Shown piece by piece: positions 18,037 through 25,447 of a stretch of 64,000 nt of DNA. The first letter of the stretch is position 1; every line of letters starts with the position of its first letter. The notes below the pieces were generated by a model. The model saw only the letters and a program-made list of their open reading frames with translations, made no database searches and was not told the DNA's origin. Source of the stretch: Bacteroidaceae bacterium (GTDB lineage Bacteria; Bacteroidota; Bacteroidia; Bacteroidales; Bacteroidaceae); the NCBI GenBank assembly GCA_017464345.1, contig JAFUAH010000006.1, positions 1 through 64,000 of the forward strand, read 5' to 3'. Made by a program: the position numbers and the translations under genes.

Positions 18037-18645
18037 ATGACGACGAAGGAAGAACTCGAACTGGTATTGCAAATTATGAAAAAATATGATTTGCCTATGA
18101 GTCCTATCCTTGAATATGCCATCAAGGAGAAAATAGACGGTAATGTGTCATCTACTATTCCAGTAAATAGTACACCAGTCATAGAACCTGTCAATAACAA
18201 TACCAACGCTTCGTATGTAGAGTTATTTAGAAATTTGTCTACAGGAGTTCAAAATGGGGTAAAACTGCCTCATAAAGCAGTCTTGTTATTAAGCATTCTC
18301 ACCTTGGTTGATAACGGAGCAATAACAGATAATAAGATTCTTTTGGATAAAACTATTGCAAATGCTTTCGCAAACACATGGGGAGACTATCTACATAACA
18401 CTAAGATACCTTCTGTATGGATTCCTTTTTGGTATATGAAGAGTGAACCTTTTTGGCATTTCAAAGCGTTAGCAGATGAGAATATCTTGCAAAATCTCTT
18501 GTGCTTTGCTGGTCATCCGTCTGTTGGTCAGATGCGTAATGTAATAAAATACGCTTATGTCGATGAACAACAGTTTTCTCTTATACAAGATAGAGAAGAA
18601 AGCTCAAAATTGAAAAAGGCTCTAATAGAGACCTATTTAAGATAA
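18037..18645 (+). CDS. Candidate DNA-sulfur-binding (SBD-like) accessory protein of the BREX operon
   Basis: A 202-residue protein in two parts. Residues 1-33 are a helical segment shared with the next gene (21 of 33 identical, including 'SPILEYAIKEK'). After a Ser/Thr/Asn-rich linker, residues about 60-200 match the pattern of the DNA phosphorothioate-binding domain of ScoMcrA-like type IV enzymes: 'LPHKAVLLLSILTLVDNG', then 'TDNKILLD', an aromatic 'WIPFWYMKSEPFWHF' and a C-terminal helix. No HNH nuclease follows, so this would be a stand-alone reader. It starts 3 nt after brxL and ends 10 nt before the next gene. Beside a sulfur-chemistry BrxP, a reader of phosphorothioate DNA is the favoured role (inference from pattern, not a search). 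Confidence 0.6.
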   Translation: MTTKEELELVLQIMKKYDLPMSPILEYAIKEKIDGNVSSTIPVNSTPVIEPVNNNTNASYVELFRNLSTGVQNGVKLPHKAVLLLSILTLVDNGAITDNKILLDKTIANAFANTWGDYLHNTKIPSVWIPFWYMKSEPFWHFKALADENILQNLLCFAGHPSVGQMRNVIKYAYVDEQQFSLIQDREESSKLKKALIETYLR

Positions 18646-18655
18646 CTGAGAGAGT

Positions 18656-20089
18656 ATGAAAGAGAGAGAAGAACTTGCACTAATACTGAATCTCATTAGG
18701 AAATATAATCTTCCGCTGAGTCCTATCCTTGAATATGCCATCAAGGAGAAGATGGAGGAGTTCCCTGTAGAAGAGCAACTTACTGCAATTGACAATAACA
18801 AGAAAGCAGAAAATGATTCTGTTGTCAATGAAAAAGTGATAAGTAAAGATTTATCCGTAGAATCCTTGTCAGACGAACTAAGAATTGTCGACTATGGAGA
18901 ACGTACTATTGCCGTAGTAGGCGATACGAAGCCTCACAAGGATGCGCTCAAATCTATAGGAGGTTATTTCGTCTTCCGTACACAATGGGGGCCAGCATGG
19001 GTTTTTCGTGACAAAAAGCGCGATGTCGTACAAGCTTATATAAATGGAGATACTTCTGTTATCACACGTGAGGAAGATGAAAAGCAAGATGAGATACATA
19101 AGAAAAGAGTATCTCGTTATATCATTCGTGTTAAATACCCTGATGGAAGAGTGTTCGACAGTAATCTTGTATGGGAAACGCTGGTGGATGTGATTAAGTA
19201 CGCTGGACCAGAAAAGGTTGAGCAGTTGAATATTTTGTGCATGGGTGACAATCTCGTTTCTTCACGACTCAATGAGAATCCAATATATAGATCTGCTCAA
19301 AAAGAAATAGGACGAGGATTATATGTTTGTACGTATTCGTCAACGGAAATAAAGTACAAACAAATAGTCAGAATCAATTTGGATTGTAGGCTTGGATTAG
19401 AAGTAGAAAAAGTATATATTGATGAAGAGGGTAATTCTCGAACTATACCTTTAGAAGACCTACTATCAAAAAAAGAGGAGATAGGACATAGTATTAAGGA
19501 GAAAAAGCCCTTGAATAAACGTCGTTTGGTGCTTGAAACGGTTAAGAGCTATGTACGTCTTCATCCTCAGGTTTCTTACGAAACCCTAATTCGCGTATTT
19601 CCTGCTTCTTTGAATTACAACCAAGCAAATGGGGTGGTAAAGCGGTATAATGATGTGATGAAAAAATGTTCACTTAACCCTAGGACGCGTAATTATTTCT
19701 TTTTAAAGGATGATGAAATTATTCATTTGTCTAACGGGATGAAAGTTGTTGTTCACAGCCAGTGGGGCGACGACTTTGATAAGTTTCTCAAAGTTGCAAA
19801 GAAACTTTTTAATGTCACTTTATCGGATAATGGTTACATATTAGACACGCCTTTAGTCGTGAATGAAGGTGATAGTGGTACTTCTCAAGCTAAAAAAGAT
19901 ACCGATTTTAAAGAAGACAAAAGGATTGGATATATTGTCAGATTATTCCCGTCTCAACATAAAGGCGAAATTGTGAGAGTTAGAAAAGATTCCAAAGGTA
20001 TGAAGAAACTTGTAGTCAAAACAACAAGTGGAGACACAGTTGAAGTCGATGATTTACCATATTTATATGAGGTATTGAAACGTAAGTGA
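18656..20089 (+). CDS. Multidomain BREX accessory protein sharing the N-terminal segment; function unknown
   Basis: A 477-residue protein with several small modules. Residues 1-33 nearly repeat the N-terminus of the preceding protein. Residues about 75-130 contain a 'GDTKPHKDALKSIGGYF...GPAWVF' unit, a module seen in many Bacteroidetes mobile-element proteins. Residues about 155-270 hold an 'EIGRGLYVCTYSSTEIKYKQ' domain of unknown function. Residues about 285-400 form a winged-helix-like unit ending 'GMKVVVHSQWGDDFDKFL', similar to C-terminal domains of some restriction proteins. The last 50 residues are an SH3/KOW-like strand set. No nuclease, methylase or ATPase motif was found. It sits 10 nt after the SBD-like gene and 9 nt before a lipoprotein gene, so all belong to the BREX transcript. 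Confidence 0.5.
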   Translation: MKEREELALILNLIRKYNLPLSPILEYAIKEKMEEFPVEEQLTAIDNNKKAENDSVVNEKVISKDLSVESLSDELRIVDYGERTIAVVGDTKPHKDALKSIGGYFVFRTQWGPAWVFRDKKRDVVQAYINGDTSVITREEDEKQDEIHKKRVSRYIIRVKYPDGRVFDSNLVWETLVDVIKYAGPEKVEQLNILCMGDNLVSSRLNENPIYRSAQKEIGRGLYVCTYSSTEIKYKQIVRINLDCRLGLEVEKVYIDEEGNSRTIPLEDLLSKKEEIGHSIKEKKPLNKRRLVLETVKSYVRLHPQVSYETLIRVFPASLNYNQANGVVKRYNDVMKKCSLNPRTRNYFFLKDDEIIHLSNGMKVVVHSQWGDDFDKFLKVAKKLFNVTLSDNGYILDTPLVVNEGDSGTSQAKKDTDFKEDKRIGYIVRLFPSQHKGEIVRVRKDSKGMKKLVVKTTSGDTVEVDDLPYLYEVLKRK

Positions 20090-20098
20090 GGGTTTGCG

Positions 20099-20425
20099 AT
20101 GAGAAAGGCCTTGGGACTGATTACTTTGTTGCTATCCTTGTTTTCGTGTGGAAATAGGACCAAGCAGGAGTATTCGACCATTGTGGTGGAAAAGAATGTT
20201 GAGGAGACGTATAAACATCATGATACGGACAATATAGAAGTTGTAAAAGATAGAATGAATAATACAGAGGCTCAATCTACTCACGTCCCATCATCCTCGT
20301 CTCACTCTCAAAAAAGTCGCGATTACGACAATATGCGAGGTTTCGACCCTGCATCAGAGGAAGACATGGATGATAACGGCATAAGCCGCTATATGGAGAA
20401 TAACGATGAAGAGGGGTGGGATTGA
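20099..20425 (+). CDS. Small lipoprotein at the end of the BREX operon
   Basis: A 108-residue predicted lipoprotein: MRKALGLITLLLSLFSCGNR has a basic start, a hydrophobic core and a lipobox with Cys17. The mature part is short, polar and acidic (Asp/Glu/Ser-rich, ending 'MENNDEEGWD') with no recognised fold. It starts only 9 nt after the accessory gene, so it is probably co-transcribed. An envelope-facing lipoprotein is an odd partner for a DNA-modification defence operon. It may instead be an unrelated passenger that the last stretch of the element carries. Confidence 0.6.
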   Translation: MRKALGLITLLLSLFSCGNRTKQEYSTIVVEKNVEETYKHHDTDNIEVVKDRMNNTEAQSTHVPSSSSHSQKSRDYDNMRGFDPASEEDMDDNGISRYMENNDEEGWD

Positions 20426-20466
20426 GTTACCATTTCCTGCAAGAGCAGACGCAGGGTAATGGTAAC
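20426..20466 (+). terminator. Hairpin after the BREX operon (possible terminator)
   Basis: The stem 20426-20434 pairs with 20458-20466 (9 bp) and an inner 5-bp stem (20436-40/20451-55) closes the loop. It begins right after the lipoprotein stop codon. There is no T-run, so termination here is a guess. Confidence 0.4.
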
Positions 20467-20476
20467 AATAGACATG

Positions 20477-20734
20477 TCAATTTATCGGTACTAACCTATT
20501 TGTAAATTGGTCGTACCTGACAGGATGGGCAAACGATATGGTCTTTCTGCCTGCTACGGCTGCGGTGTCGATGCCGCGCCGCTTGAACTCGTCAAGGAGC
20601 GCTTGGTCGTGATAGGCTCGCATGGAAGACCAGCCTCGGTTCTGCACCTGGTCGTTGGAAACGGATACTAACTCGGAAATCTGCATGTCTGCGAAACGCA
20701 GAGCATAACGAATGTAATAAATGTGCTGTTGCAT
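20477..20734 (-). CDS. Small conserved-looking mobile-element protein, function unknown
   Basis: An 85-residue soluble protein on the minus strand, facing the BREX operon. It is mostly helical: 'YYIRYALRFADMQISELVSV' then 'YHDQALLDEFKRRGIDTAAVAG'. There is no signal peptide, span or catalytic motif. A well-formed minus-strand promoter lies at 20850-20880, giving a leader of about 110 nt, which supports a real gene. Similar short proteins occur near the ends of Bacteroides elements, as far as memory allows, but no family name is claimed. It is the only minus-strand island gene in view and may be a regulator or excision factor (speculative). Confidence 0.5.
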   Translation of the reverse strand: MQQHIYYIRYALRFADMQISELVSVSNDQVQNRGWSSMRAYHDQALLDEFKRRGIDTAAVAGRKTISFAHPVRYDQFTNRLVPIN

Positions 20735-20849
20735 AACGTTTTGTTTTGAAGTGAATACTATTGCTTCCGCATCGTACTGACCACCGTGGCTACGTTTTGC
20801 TCGGTTGGCGAGTCACCCTCTCGGGCACTGCTCTTGATGCTTTCGGGTG

Positions 20850-20880
20850 CAAAGGTAACGAAAATCTGGCAAAGTGCAAA
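20850..20880 (-). promoter_or_regulatory. Promoter for the minus-strand small island gene
   Basis: On the minus strand, TTTG (20880-20877), 19 nt, then TACCTTTG (20857-20850). The predicted start is near 20843, with a leader of roughly 110 nt before the ATG at 20734. The leader can form short hairpins (for example CTCG...CGAG near 20800). Confidence 0.7.
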
Positions 20881-20902
20881 ACAAACTTCAAATTATCTGT
20901 GG

Positions 20903-21064
20903 TTGACAGTTGAAATCCCATAAGCATTTTCAACTTGTCAACGTTAGAACTTGACAACACTCTGCAAAGATTATATTTTGCAGGATTAGTGGCTACAAAT
21001 TCTGCAAGAGTAAGTTGTGGAGTGGCTACAAATATTCGGAATTGGCTACAATTTGGCTACAAAT
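20903..21064. repeat. Putative integrase arm-site cluster at the island end
   Basis: Four copies of TGGCTACAAA/T stand in the same orientation at 20990-21000, 21023-21033, 21043-21052 and 21054-21064. Just left is an inverted pair (20903-20915 with 20928-20941, one extra base) and a further TTGTCAA/TTGACAA pair. Clusters of short direct and inverted repeats beside a tRNA end are typical of arm-type sites for tyrosine integrases and excisionases. The core att site is expected at or near the tRNA 3' end, but its second copy is outside the window, so this is inference. Confidence 0.5.
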
Positions 21065-21086
21065 TTGAAATGCCAGAAAAAGAAAA

Positions 21087-21113
21087 GTCCCGTAAATCAT
21101 TGATTTACAGGAC
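21087..21113 (-). terminator. Terminator of the tRNA-Asn gene
   Basis: A 12-bp stem (21087-21098 with 21102-21113) closes a 3-nt loop. In the minus-strand RNA the only odd pair is a U-G wobble, and a T-rich tract follows (ttttctttttc), fixing the orientation as minus. It ends the tRNA transcript about 12 nt after the tRNA. Confidence 0.75.
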
Positions 21114-21125
21114 TCTTTCTAAGGC

Positions 21126-21198
21126 GCTTCAGGATGGGCTTGAACCAACGACCCCCTGATTAACAGTCAGGTGCTCTAACCAACTGAGCTACTGAAGC
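21126..21198 (-). tRNA. tRNA-Asn(GTT)
   Basis: Cloverleaf on the minus strand. The 7-bp acceptor is GCTTCAG/CTGAAGC, the D-arm is GCTC/GAGC, and the anticodon stem CCTGA/TCAGG encloses CTGTTAA with anticodon GTT (Asn). The T-arm loop is TTCAAGC, with one T-T mismatch in its stem. CCA is not encoded. The 3' end faces the mobile island, so this is the likely integration site. Confidence 0.95.
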
Positions 21199-21284
21199 AG
21201 GTTAATCACATCCTTTTTCTGAATGCGATTGCAAAGGTATGAAGAAAAATTGAATGTACAAAACATTTTATCAAAAAATATCAT

Positions 21285-21292
21285 TATCTTTG
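21285..21292 (+). promoter_or_regulatory. -7 element of the PfkB-kinase gene
   Basis: TATCTTTG lies 18 nt before the ATG at 21311. No TTG is at the usual distance, so only the -7 box is called. Confidence 0.55.
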
Positions 21293-21310
21293 CAAAAAAA
21301 TCAGTGAAAC

Positions 21311-22312
21311 ATGGATAGAATCATAGGAATTGGCAATGCTTTGGTGGACGTTTTGGTGCGTTTGGAGGGCGATGATGTGCTCGCGAGACTGGGGTTGCCC
21401 CGGGGCGGTATGCAGCTCATCGACGAGGAGCGGCAGCAGGATATCACTGGCCAACTGCGTTCGCTGCGCCCCGTCCGTTCCACTGGTGGCAGTGCCGGAA
21501 ACGCCGTTCTGGCACTGGCCAACCTGGGTGCGCGACCAGGCTTCATCGGTCGCGTGGGCGAGGACGAGATGGGGCAGTTTTTCTGTCGGAACTGTCAGGA
21601 AGTGGGCATCGATGCCCGTCTGATTGTGGGACAGGGACTGAGCGGTGTGGCCAACACGTTCATCACGCCCGATGCCGAGCGCACGTTTGCCACCTATCTG
21701 GGTGTGGCAGGCCAGTTGCAGGCTGGGGACATTACACCGAAACTGTTGCGGGACTATCAGTTGTTGCATGTCGAGGGCTACCTGGTGCAGAACCACGCAC
21801 TCATACGCCACATCTGCCGTCTGGCCAAGGAACAGGGGATGCGTGTCAGCATTGACCTGGCCAGTTACAACGTGGTCAGCGAGAACCTGTCGCTGCTCCG
21901 CGAACTGGTGGAGGAGTACATCGACATTGTCTTTGCCAATGAGGAGGAGAGCGCGGCCTTCACCGGCGGGAAGACTCCGGAGCAAGCTCTGCAGGAGATA
22001 GCCGGAATGGCCGACGTGGCTGTCGTGAAACTGGGCAAGCGTGGTGCCACGGCCATGCAGGGCGGGCACTATGCCATGGAGCCCGGGCGCAGCGAAAACG
22101 TGGTGGACACCACGGCCGCCGGCGACTTCTTTGCCGGTGGGTTCCTCTATGCGCTGACGTGCGGTGCCTCGCTGGAGCAGTGTCTGCGCATGGGCACCCT
22201 GCTGGCCAGTCGCATCATACAGGTGGTGGGCACAAGGTTGCCCGAAAACCAGTGGGCTGAGATTCGGACCTTGGCCCATGAGATATTGGAAGGGCGAGGA
22301 GGGGCGCTATAG
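21311..22312 (+). CDS. PfkB-family carbohydrate/adenosine kinase
   Basis: A 333-residue sugar/nucleoside kinase of the PfkB (ribokinase) family. The first signature ('GGSAGNAVLALANLGARPGFIG') binds substrate. The second, 'DTTAAGDFFAGGFL', carries the anion hole and the catalytic base D272. Sequence style is closest to adenosine-kinase-like members of Bacteroidetes, but substrate cannot be told from sequence alone; adenosine, ribose and fructose are all possible. It is the first core-chromosome gene after tRNA-Asn. Codon use is strikingly more GC-rich than the island. The S41 protease gene follows 47 nt downstream. Confidence 0.85.
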   Translation: MDRIIGIGNALVDVLVRLEGDDVLARLGLPRGGMQLIDEERQQDITGQLRSLRPVRSTGGSAGNAVLALANLGARPGFIGRVGEDEMGQFFCRNCQEVGIDARLIVGQGLSGVANTFITPDAERTFATYLGVAGQLQAGDITPKLLRDYQLLHVEGYLVQNHALIRHICRLAKEQGMRVSIDLASYNVVSENLSLLRELVEEYIDIVFANEEESAAFTGGKTPEQALQEIAGMADVAVVKLGKRGATAMQGGHYAMEPGRSENVVDTTAAGDFFAGGFLYALTCGASLEQCLRMGTLLASRIIQVVGTRLPENQWAEIRTLAHEILEGRGGAL

Positions 22313-22359
22313 ATAGGGGCTGACCTCGAAAGTCCCATAGCCCCCGTAATTTAAAGATT

Positions 22360-24003
22360 ATGAAAAACAAGAGCATATTATTCCTTTTCCTGTTGGTTTC
22401 CCTGCCTCTGTTAGGGCAGAAGACAGAGAGCCACAATGCCCAGATAGCACGCCATCTGGAACTCTTCGATGACATTTACAGGCAGATAGACCTCTACTAC
22501 GTGGACACCCTGTCGGCCGACACCACCATCGGGTGGGCCATCAAGTCGATGCTGGGTCATGTGGACCCCTTCACTCAGTATTATCCCGAGGACGACGACG
22601 AACTACGGCAGATGGCCACGGGCAAGTATGCCGGCATAGGCAGCGTCATTCGCTATAACACCAAGGCCAAGCGGGCCATGATCGTGGAGCCCTACGAGGG
22701 GACACCCAGTCAGCTGGCCGGATTGCAGGCGGGCGACATCATCCTCAGCATCGACGGGCAGGACATGCTCTCGGTGGCCACGCCGGAGGTGAGCAACATG
22801 TTGCGCGGCGAGCCCGGCACCAGTTTTGAACTGCGGGTGCGGCGGCCCGGGGAGGAAGAGCCGCTGACGTTCCGTCTGACCCGCAAGACCATACAAATGC
22901 CCACGGTGCCCTACTATGGGATGGTGGGTGACGGCATGGGCTACATCTATCTCTCCTCCTTTGCCTCTGGCTCCACCCAGGAGGTACGTCATGCCCTGGC
23001 CGACCTGCGCGGACAGGGCATGACACGTCTGGTGCTGGATCTGCGCGACAATGGCGGCGGCTCGATAGACGAGGCCATCAACATCGTAAACCTCTTTGTC
23101 GGAAAAGGTGAGAAGGTGGTCTACACGAGGGGGAAGATGGCCTCCTCCAACCGCGAGTATTTCACCACGGGCGAGCCCCTGGACACCGTGACTCCCATGG
23201 TGGTGCTGGTCAATGGCAGCACGGCCTCGGCGGCTGAAATCCTCAGTGGCAGCCTGCAGGACATGGACCGTGCCGTGGTTATGGGGACGCGCACATACGG
23301 CAAGGGGCTGGTGCAGGCCATCCATGAGGTGAGCGACCGGGGTAACCTGAAAATCACCATTTCGCGCTACTACATCCCCAGCGGACGCTGCATCCAGGCC
23401 TATGACTATCGTCACCTGACCGAGGACGGACGCGTGGGTACGGTGCCCGACTCGCTCACTCGCGTCTTCCACACCCGTGGAGGGCGTGAGGTGCGCGACG
23501 GCGGTGGCATCAAGCCCGACGTAGAGGCCCGGGAGGACAGTCTGGGGTCCATCGTCTATGATGTGATGAACAGCGACGAGATGCTGCTCTACGTCACACG
23601 CTACGTCCGTCGGCACGACCACATAGCTCCGGCCGGCAGTTTCGCGCTGTCCGATGCGGACTATGACGAATTTGTGCAGTACATGCAGGAGAGCGGCTTC
23701 GAGAGCCACCGCCGCACCGACGAGGTGCTGGACCTCCTGCGCAAGGCCGCCCGGCTGGAGGGGGTGTACGACGAGGCCCAGACCGAGTTCCAGCAGCTGG
23801 AGGCCCGTCTGAAGACTGACCTGGCCAGCGAACTGCAGCGGCAGCGTGCAGCCATCCGTCCCTATCTGGAGGAAGAAATCGTCAGCCGCTACTATTTCCA
23901 GCGCGGACGTGCCCAGCAACTGCTGCGGACCGACAAGGTCTTCGACCGTGCCGTGGAACTGTTGCACGACCCTGATGCCTACAAGCGCATCCTTCACCCC
24001 TGA
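22360..24003 (+). CDS. S41-family C-terminal processing protease, secreted
   Basis: A 547-residue S41 (CtpA/Tsp) protease. It has a signal peptide ('NKSILFLFLLVSLPLLG'), a PDZ domain at about 90-165 (starting 'GIGSVIRYN') and the S41 core. The Ser-Lys dyad is intact: S290 in 'NGSTASAAEI' and K315 in 'TYGKGLVQ', 25 residues apart as usual. The C-terminal 150 residues are charged and helical. Such enzymes act in the periplasm on C-termini of envelope proteins. A GC-rich hairpin (22315-22345) lies between it and the upstream kinase gene, so the two may be partly separated. A 39-codon membrane-protein gene follows. Confidence 0.9.
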   Translation: MKNKSILFLFLLVSLPLLGQKTESHNAQIARHLELFDDIYRQIDLYYVDTLSADTTIGWAIKSMLGHVDPFTQYYPEDDDELRQMATGKYAGIGSVIRYNTKAKRAMIVEPYEGTPSQLAGLQAGDIILSIDGQDMLSVATPEVSNMLRGEPGTSFELRVRRPGEEEPLTFRLTRKTIQMPTVPYYGMVGDGMGYIYLSSFASGSTQEVRHALADLRGQGMTRLVLDLRDNGGGSIDEAINIVNLFVGKGEKVVYTRGKMASSNREYFTTGEPLDTVTPMVVLVNGSTASAAEILSGSLQDMDRAVVMGTRTYGKGLVQAIHEVSDRGNLKITISRYYIPSGRCIQAYDYRHLTEDGRVGTVPDSLTRVFHTRGGREVRDGGGIKPDVEAREDSLGSIVYDVMNSDEMLLYVTRYVRRHDHIAPAGSFALSDADYDEFVQYMQESGFESHRRTDEVLDLLRKAARLEGVYDEAQTEFQQLEARLKTDLASELQRQRAAIRPYLEEEIVSRYYFQRGRAQQLLRTDKVFDRAVELLHDPDAYKRILHP

Positions 24004-24057
24004 AGCCTCCCTGCTTGAAAAGAATTTCCTGGAATTATTAAATCCTCAGTCCCTCCT

Positions 24058-24177
24058 ATGAGAAGAAGACGCAACATACGCACGGCTAACCGAAGCTTCC
24101 TCTATGGCATAACGGCCTTGGCCATCGTAGTCATCCTGCTGGCAGGCATGTTTCTCTACTGGAGCATGCCTGCATAG
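24058..24177 (+). CDS. 39-residue single-span membrane protein
   Basis: A short frame of 39 codons: a strongly basic start (MRRRRNIRT), then one hydrophobic span of about 20 residues ('GITALAIVVILLAGMFLYW'), ending SMPA. The basic N-terminus predicts an inside-N orientation. The start codon is 55 nt after the protease stop, and the gene ends before a terminator at 24283-24309. It could be a small accessory of the S41 protease or of the envelope. No family is recognised. The basic-plus-hydrophobic pattern makes a chance frame less likely, but it is not proven to be translated. Confidence 0.45.
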   Translation: MRRRRNIRTANRSFLYGITALAIVVILLAGMFLYWSMPA

Positions 24178-24490
24178 CCCCTTTCTCGGGGCTTGATTCC
24201 AATCCCGTGCTGGATGGGGCTCCGTCCCGCCCGAGTCGGAGCATCATCCCGTACGGGACAAACCTCTAACCCGTACGGAACGAACTGCCTACTTATGGGG
24301 CAGTTTTTTTGTCCATCAGTGTTTTTCATAAAATTATACCTTATATAAATCTGCACGCATATGTACGCACGCGTAAGGGCGTACTCCCGTGTACGTCCGT
24401 CCCCAACCCATTCAGCAAATGTGTCACTGGCGTTTCCTATAATGCCAACTTATCTACGGAATTACAATGTAAAAAAAAGTTAAATATTTT
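24178..24490. other. Gene-free stretch with palindromes and a terminator
   Basis: No coding frame is supported. It contains two near copies of a CCCGTACGG palindrome (24248-24257 and 24270-24278), a terminator at 24283-24309, and an AT-rich tail leading to the next promoter. Confidence 0.6.
24283..24309 (+). terminator. Rho-independent terminator after the S41 protease unit
   Basis: A 7-bp stem (24283-24289 with 24299-24305) is followed by a T-run, ending the kinase-protease-small-protein unit. Confidence 0.75.
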
Positions 24491-24520
24491 TTGTGGATTT
24501 CCATAAAAGTGTTAATTTTG
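24491..24520 (+). promoter_or_regulatory. Promoter of the lipoprotein/OMP trio
   Basis: TTG at 24491-24493, 19 nt, then TAATTTTG at 24513-24520. Predicted transcription starts near 24527, so the ATG at 24545 is the start of the first gene. The longer open frame from 24491 begins inside the promoter. Confidence 0.75.
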
Positions 24521-24544
24521 CAAAAACTAAAAACAGATAGACAC

Positions 24545-25405
24545 ATGAGAAAAACAATAAGAATGTGTTTCGCGCTGTCGTTGGCCCTGCTTCTGCAGGG
24601 CTGTGCCACGGTGTCGCGAAACAGCGCTTTTAAGACATCGGGCGAGAAGACTATCGTGCGCCAGTCCGATCTTGAACTTGTAGACGAGACGGAGGTCTCC
24701 GTCAGCTATCGTACGCTCCTGGGCATGTTCCGCCATGTGGACCAAGTGAACGGCCGGGAGTTCAACCCCACAGACAAATCCTATACGGAACTGGGCAACC
24801 AGACCCTGCTGGGTATGCCCTGTGCGCGTCCGCTGCGCCTCTGTTTTGGTGAGGTGCTGGCCCGGCATCCCGAGGCTGCGGTCTTCCAGGTAGTCCGTGT
24901 GGAGAAGCAGAGCCATCGTCTGTTCCTGGGCACCGAGAGCGAGTTGAAGGCCCTGGTTCGTGCCTACCGCTTCCGCACCCCGCAGGAGTGCACCTGCGGT
25001 GATTCCCGGGAGTACACGCTGGAGGACATCATGCGCATGATGGACAATGGCGAGGACATCGCCGGGACGAGAATCTCGGCCGTGAACATGGTGAACTTCG
25101 ACATCGACAAGAGCGTCATCAAGCCCGAGTCGTATGAGTACCTGAATCGTGTGGCCACCGTGCTGAAGCGGACGGGCACCCACGTGGAGGTGAAAGGCCA
25201 CACCGACAATACCGGCGCCGAGCCTCACAACGTAGAGCTCTCCCGCGAGCGTGCAAAGTCCGTCGTGGAGTATCTGGCATCCCATGGTGTGCAGCGCAGC
25301 CAGATGACCTACAGCTACTACGGTTCCAGCCAGCCCATCGACACCAACGACACCGAGGAAGGGCGTCTGCGCAACCGCCGTGTGGAATTTGAATTCAGCA
25401 AATAA
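24545..25405 (+). CDS. Lipoprotein fused to an OmpA-like peptidoglycan-binding domain
   Basis: A 286-residue lipoprotein: signal peptide MRKTIRMCFALSLALLLQGC with lipobox cysteine C20. Residues about 20-150 are a domain shared with the protein at 26285 ('CATVSRNS', 'FRHVDQVNG', 'FLGTESELKALVRAYRFR'). The C-terminal 110 residues are an OmpA-like domain ('VNFDIDKSVIKPESYEYL', 'VKGHTDNTG', 'LSRERAKSVVEYL', 'RNRRVEFEF') that should bind peptidoglycan. It probably tethers the outer membrane to the wall. The trio with the beta-barrel gene and the short paralogue forms one operon, and the paralogy suggests gene duplication with domain gain or loss. Confidence 0.8.
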   Translation: MRKTIRMCFALSLALLLQGCATVSRNSAFKTSGEKTIVRQSDLELVDETEVSVSYRTLLGMFRHVDQVNGREFNPTDKSYTELGNQTLLGMPCARPLRLCFGEVLARHPEAAVFQVVRVEKQSHRLFLGTESELKALVRAYRFRTPQECTCGDSREYTLEDIMRMMDNGEDIAGTRISAVNMVNFDIDKSVIKPESYEYLNRVATVLKRTGTHVEVKGHTDNTGAEPHNVELSRERAKSVVEYLASHGVQRSQMTYSYYGSSQPIDTNDTEEGRLRNRRVEFEFSK

Positions 25406-25447
25406 TCCATTCATATTAACATTATCTAAAAACAAAACAAAAAGATT

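Noticed and set aside
20521-20535. Short match (caggatgggc) to the tRNA-Asn end as a second att site
   Set aside because: Only 10 nt agree and it lies within the small minus-strand gene; likely chance.
20935-21159. 74-codon open frame reading into the tRNA
   Set aside because: It runs over the arm-site repeats and ends in the tRNA-Asn antisense ('QDGLEPTTP' is the usual tRNA-derived string).
22603-23997. Long minus-strand open frame opposite the S41 protease
   Set aside because: GC-rich codon bias produces long shadow frames here; the translated sequence has no domain and the plus strand is a complete S41 enzyme. The same applies to 29803-31980 and 52790-54088.
24248-24278. Two CCCGTACGG palindromes as a regulator site
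   Set aside because: They lie after the upstream gene and before its terminator, far from the next promoter; nothing else supports an operator.
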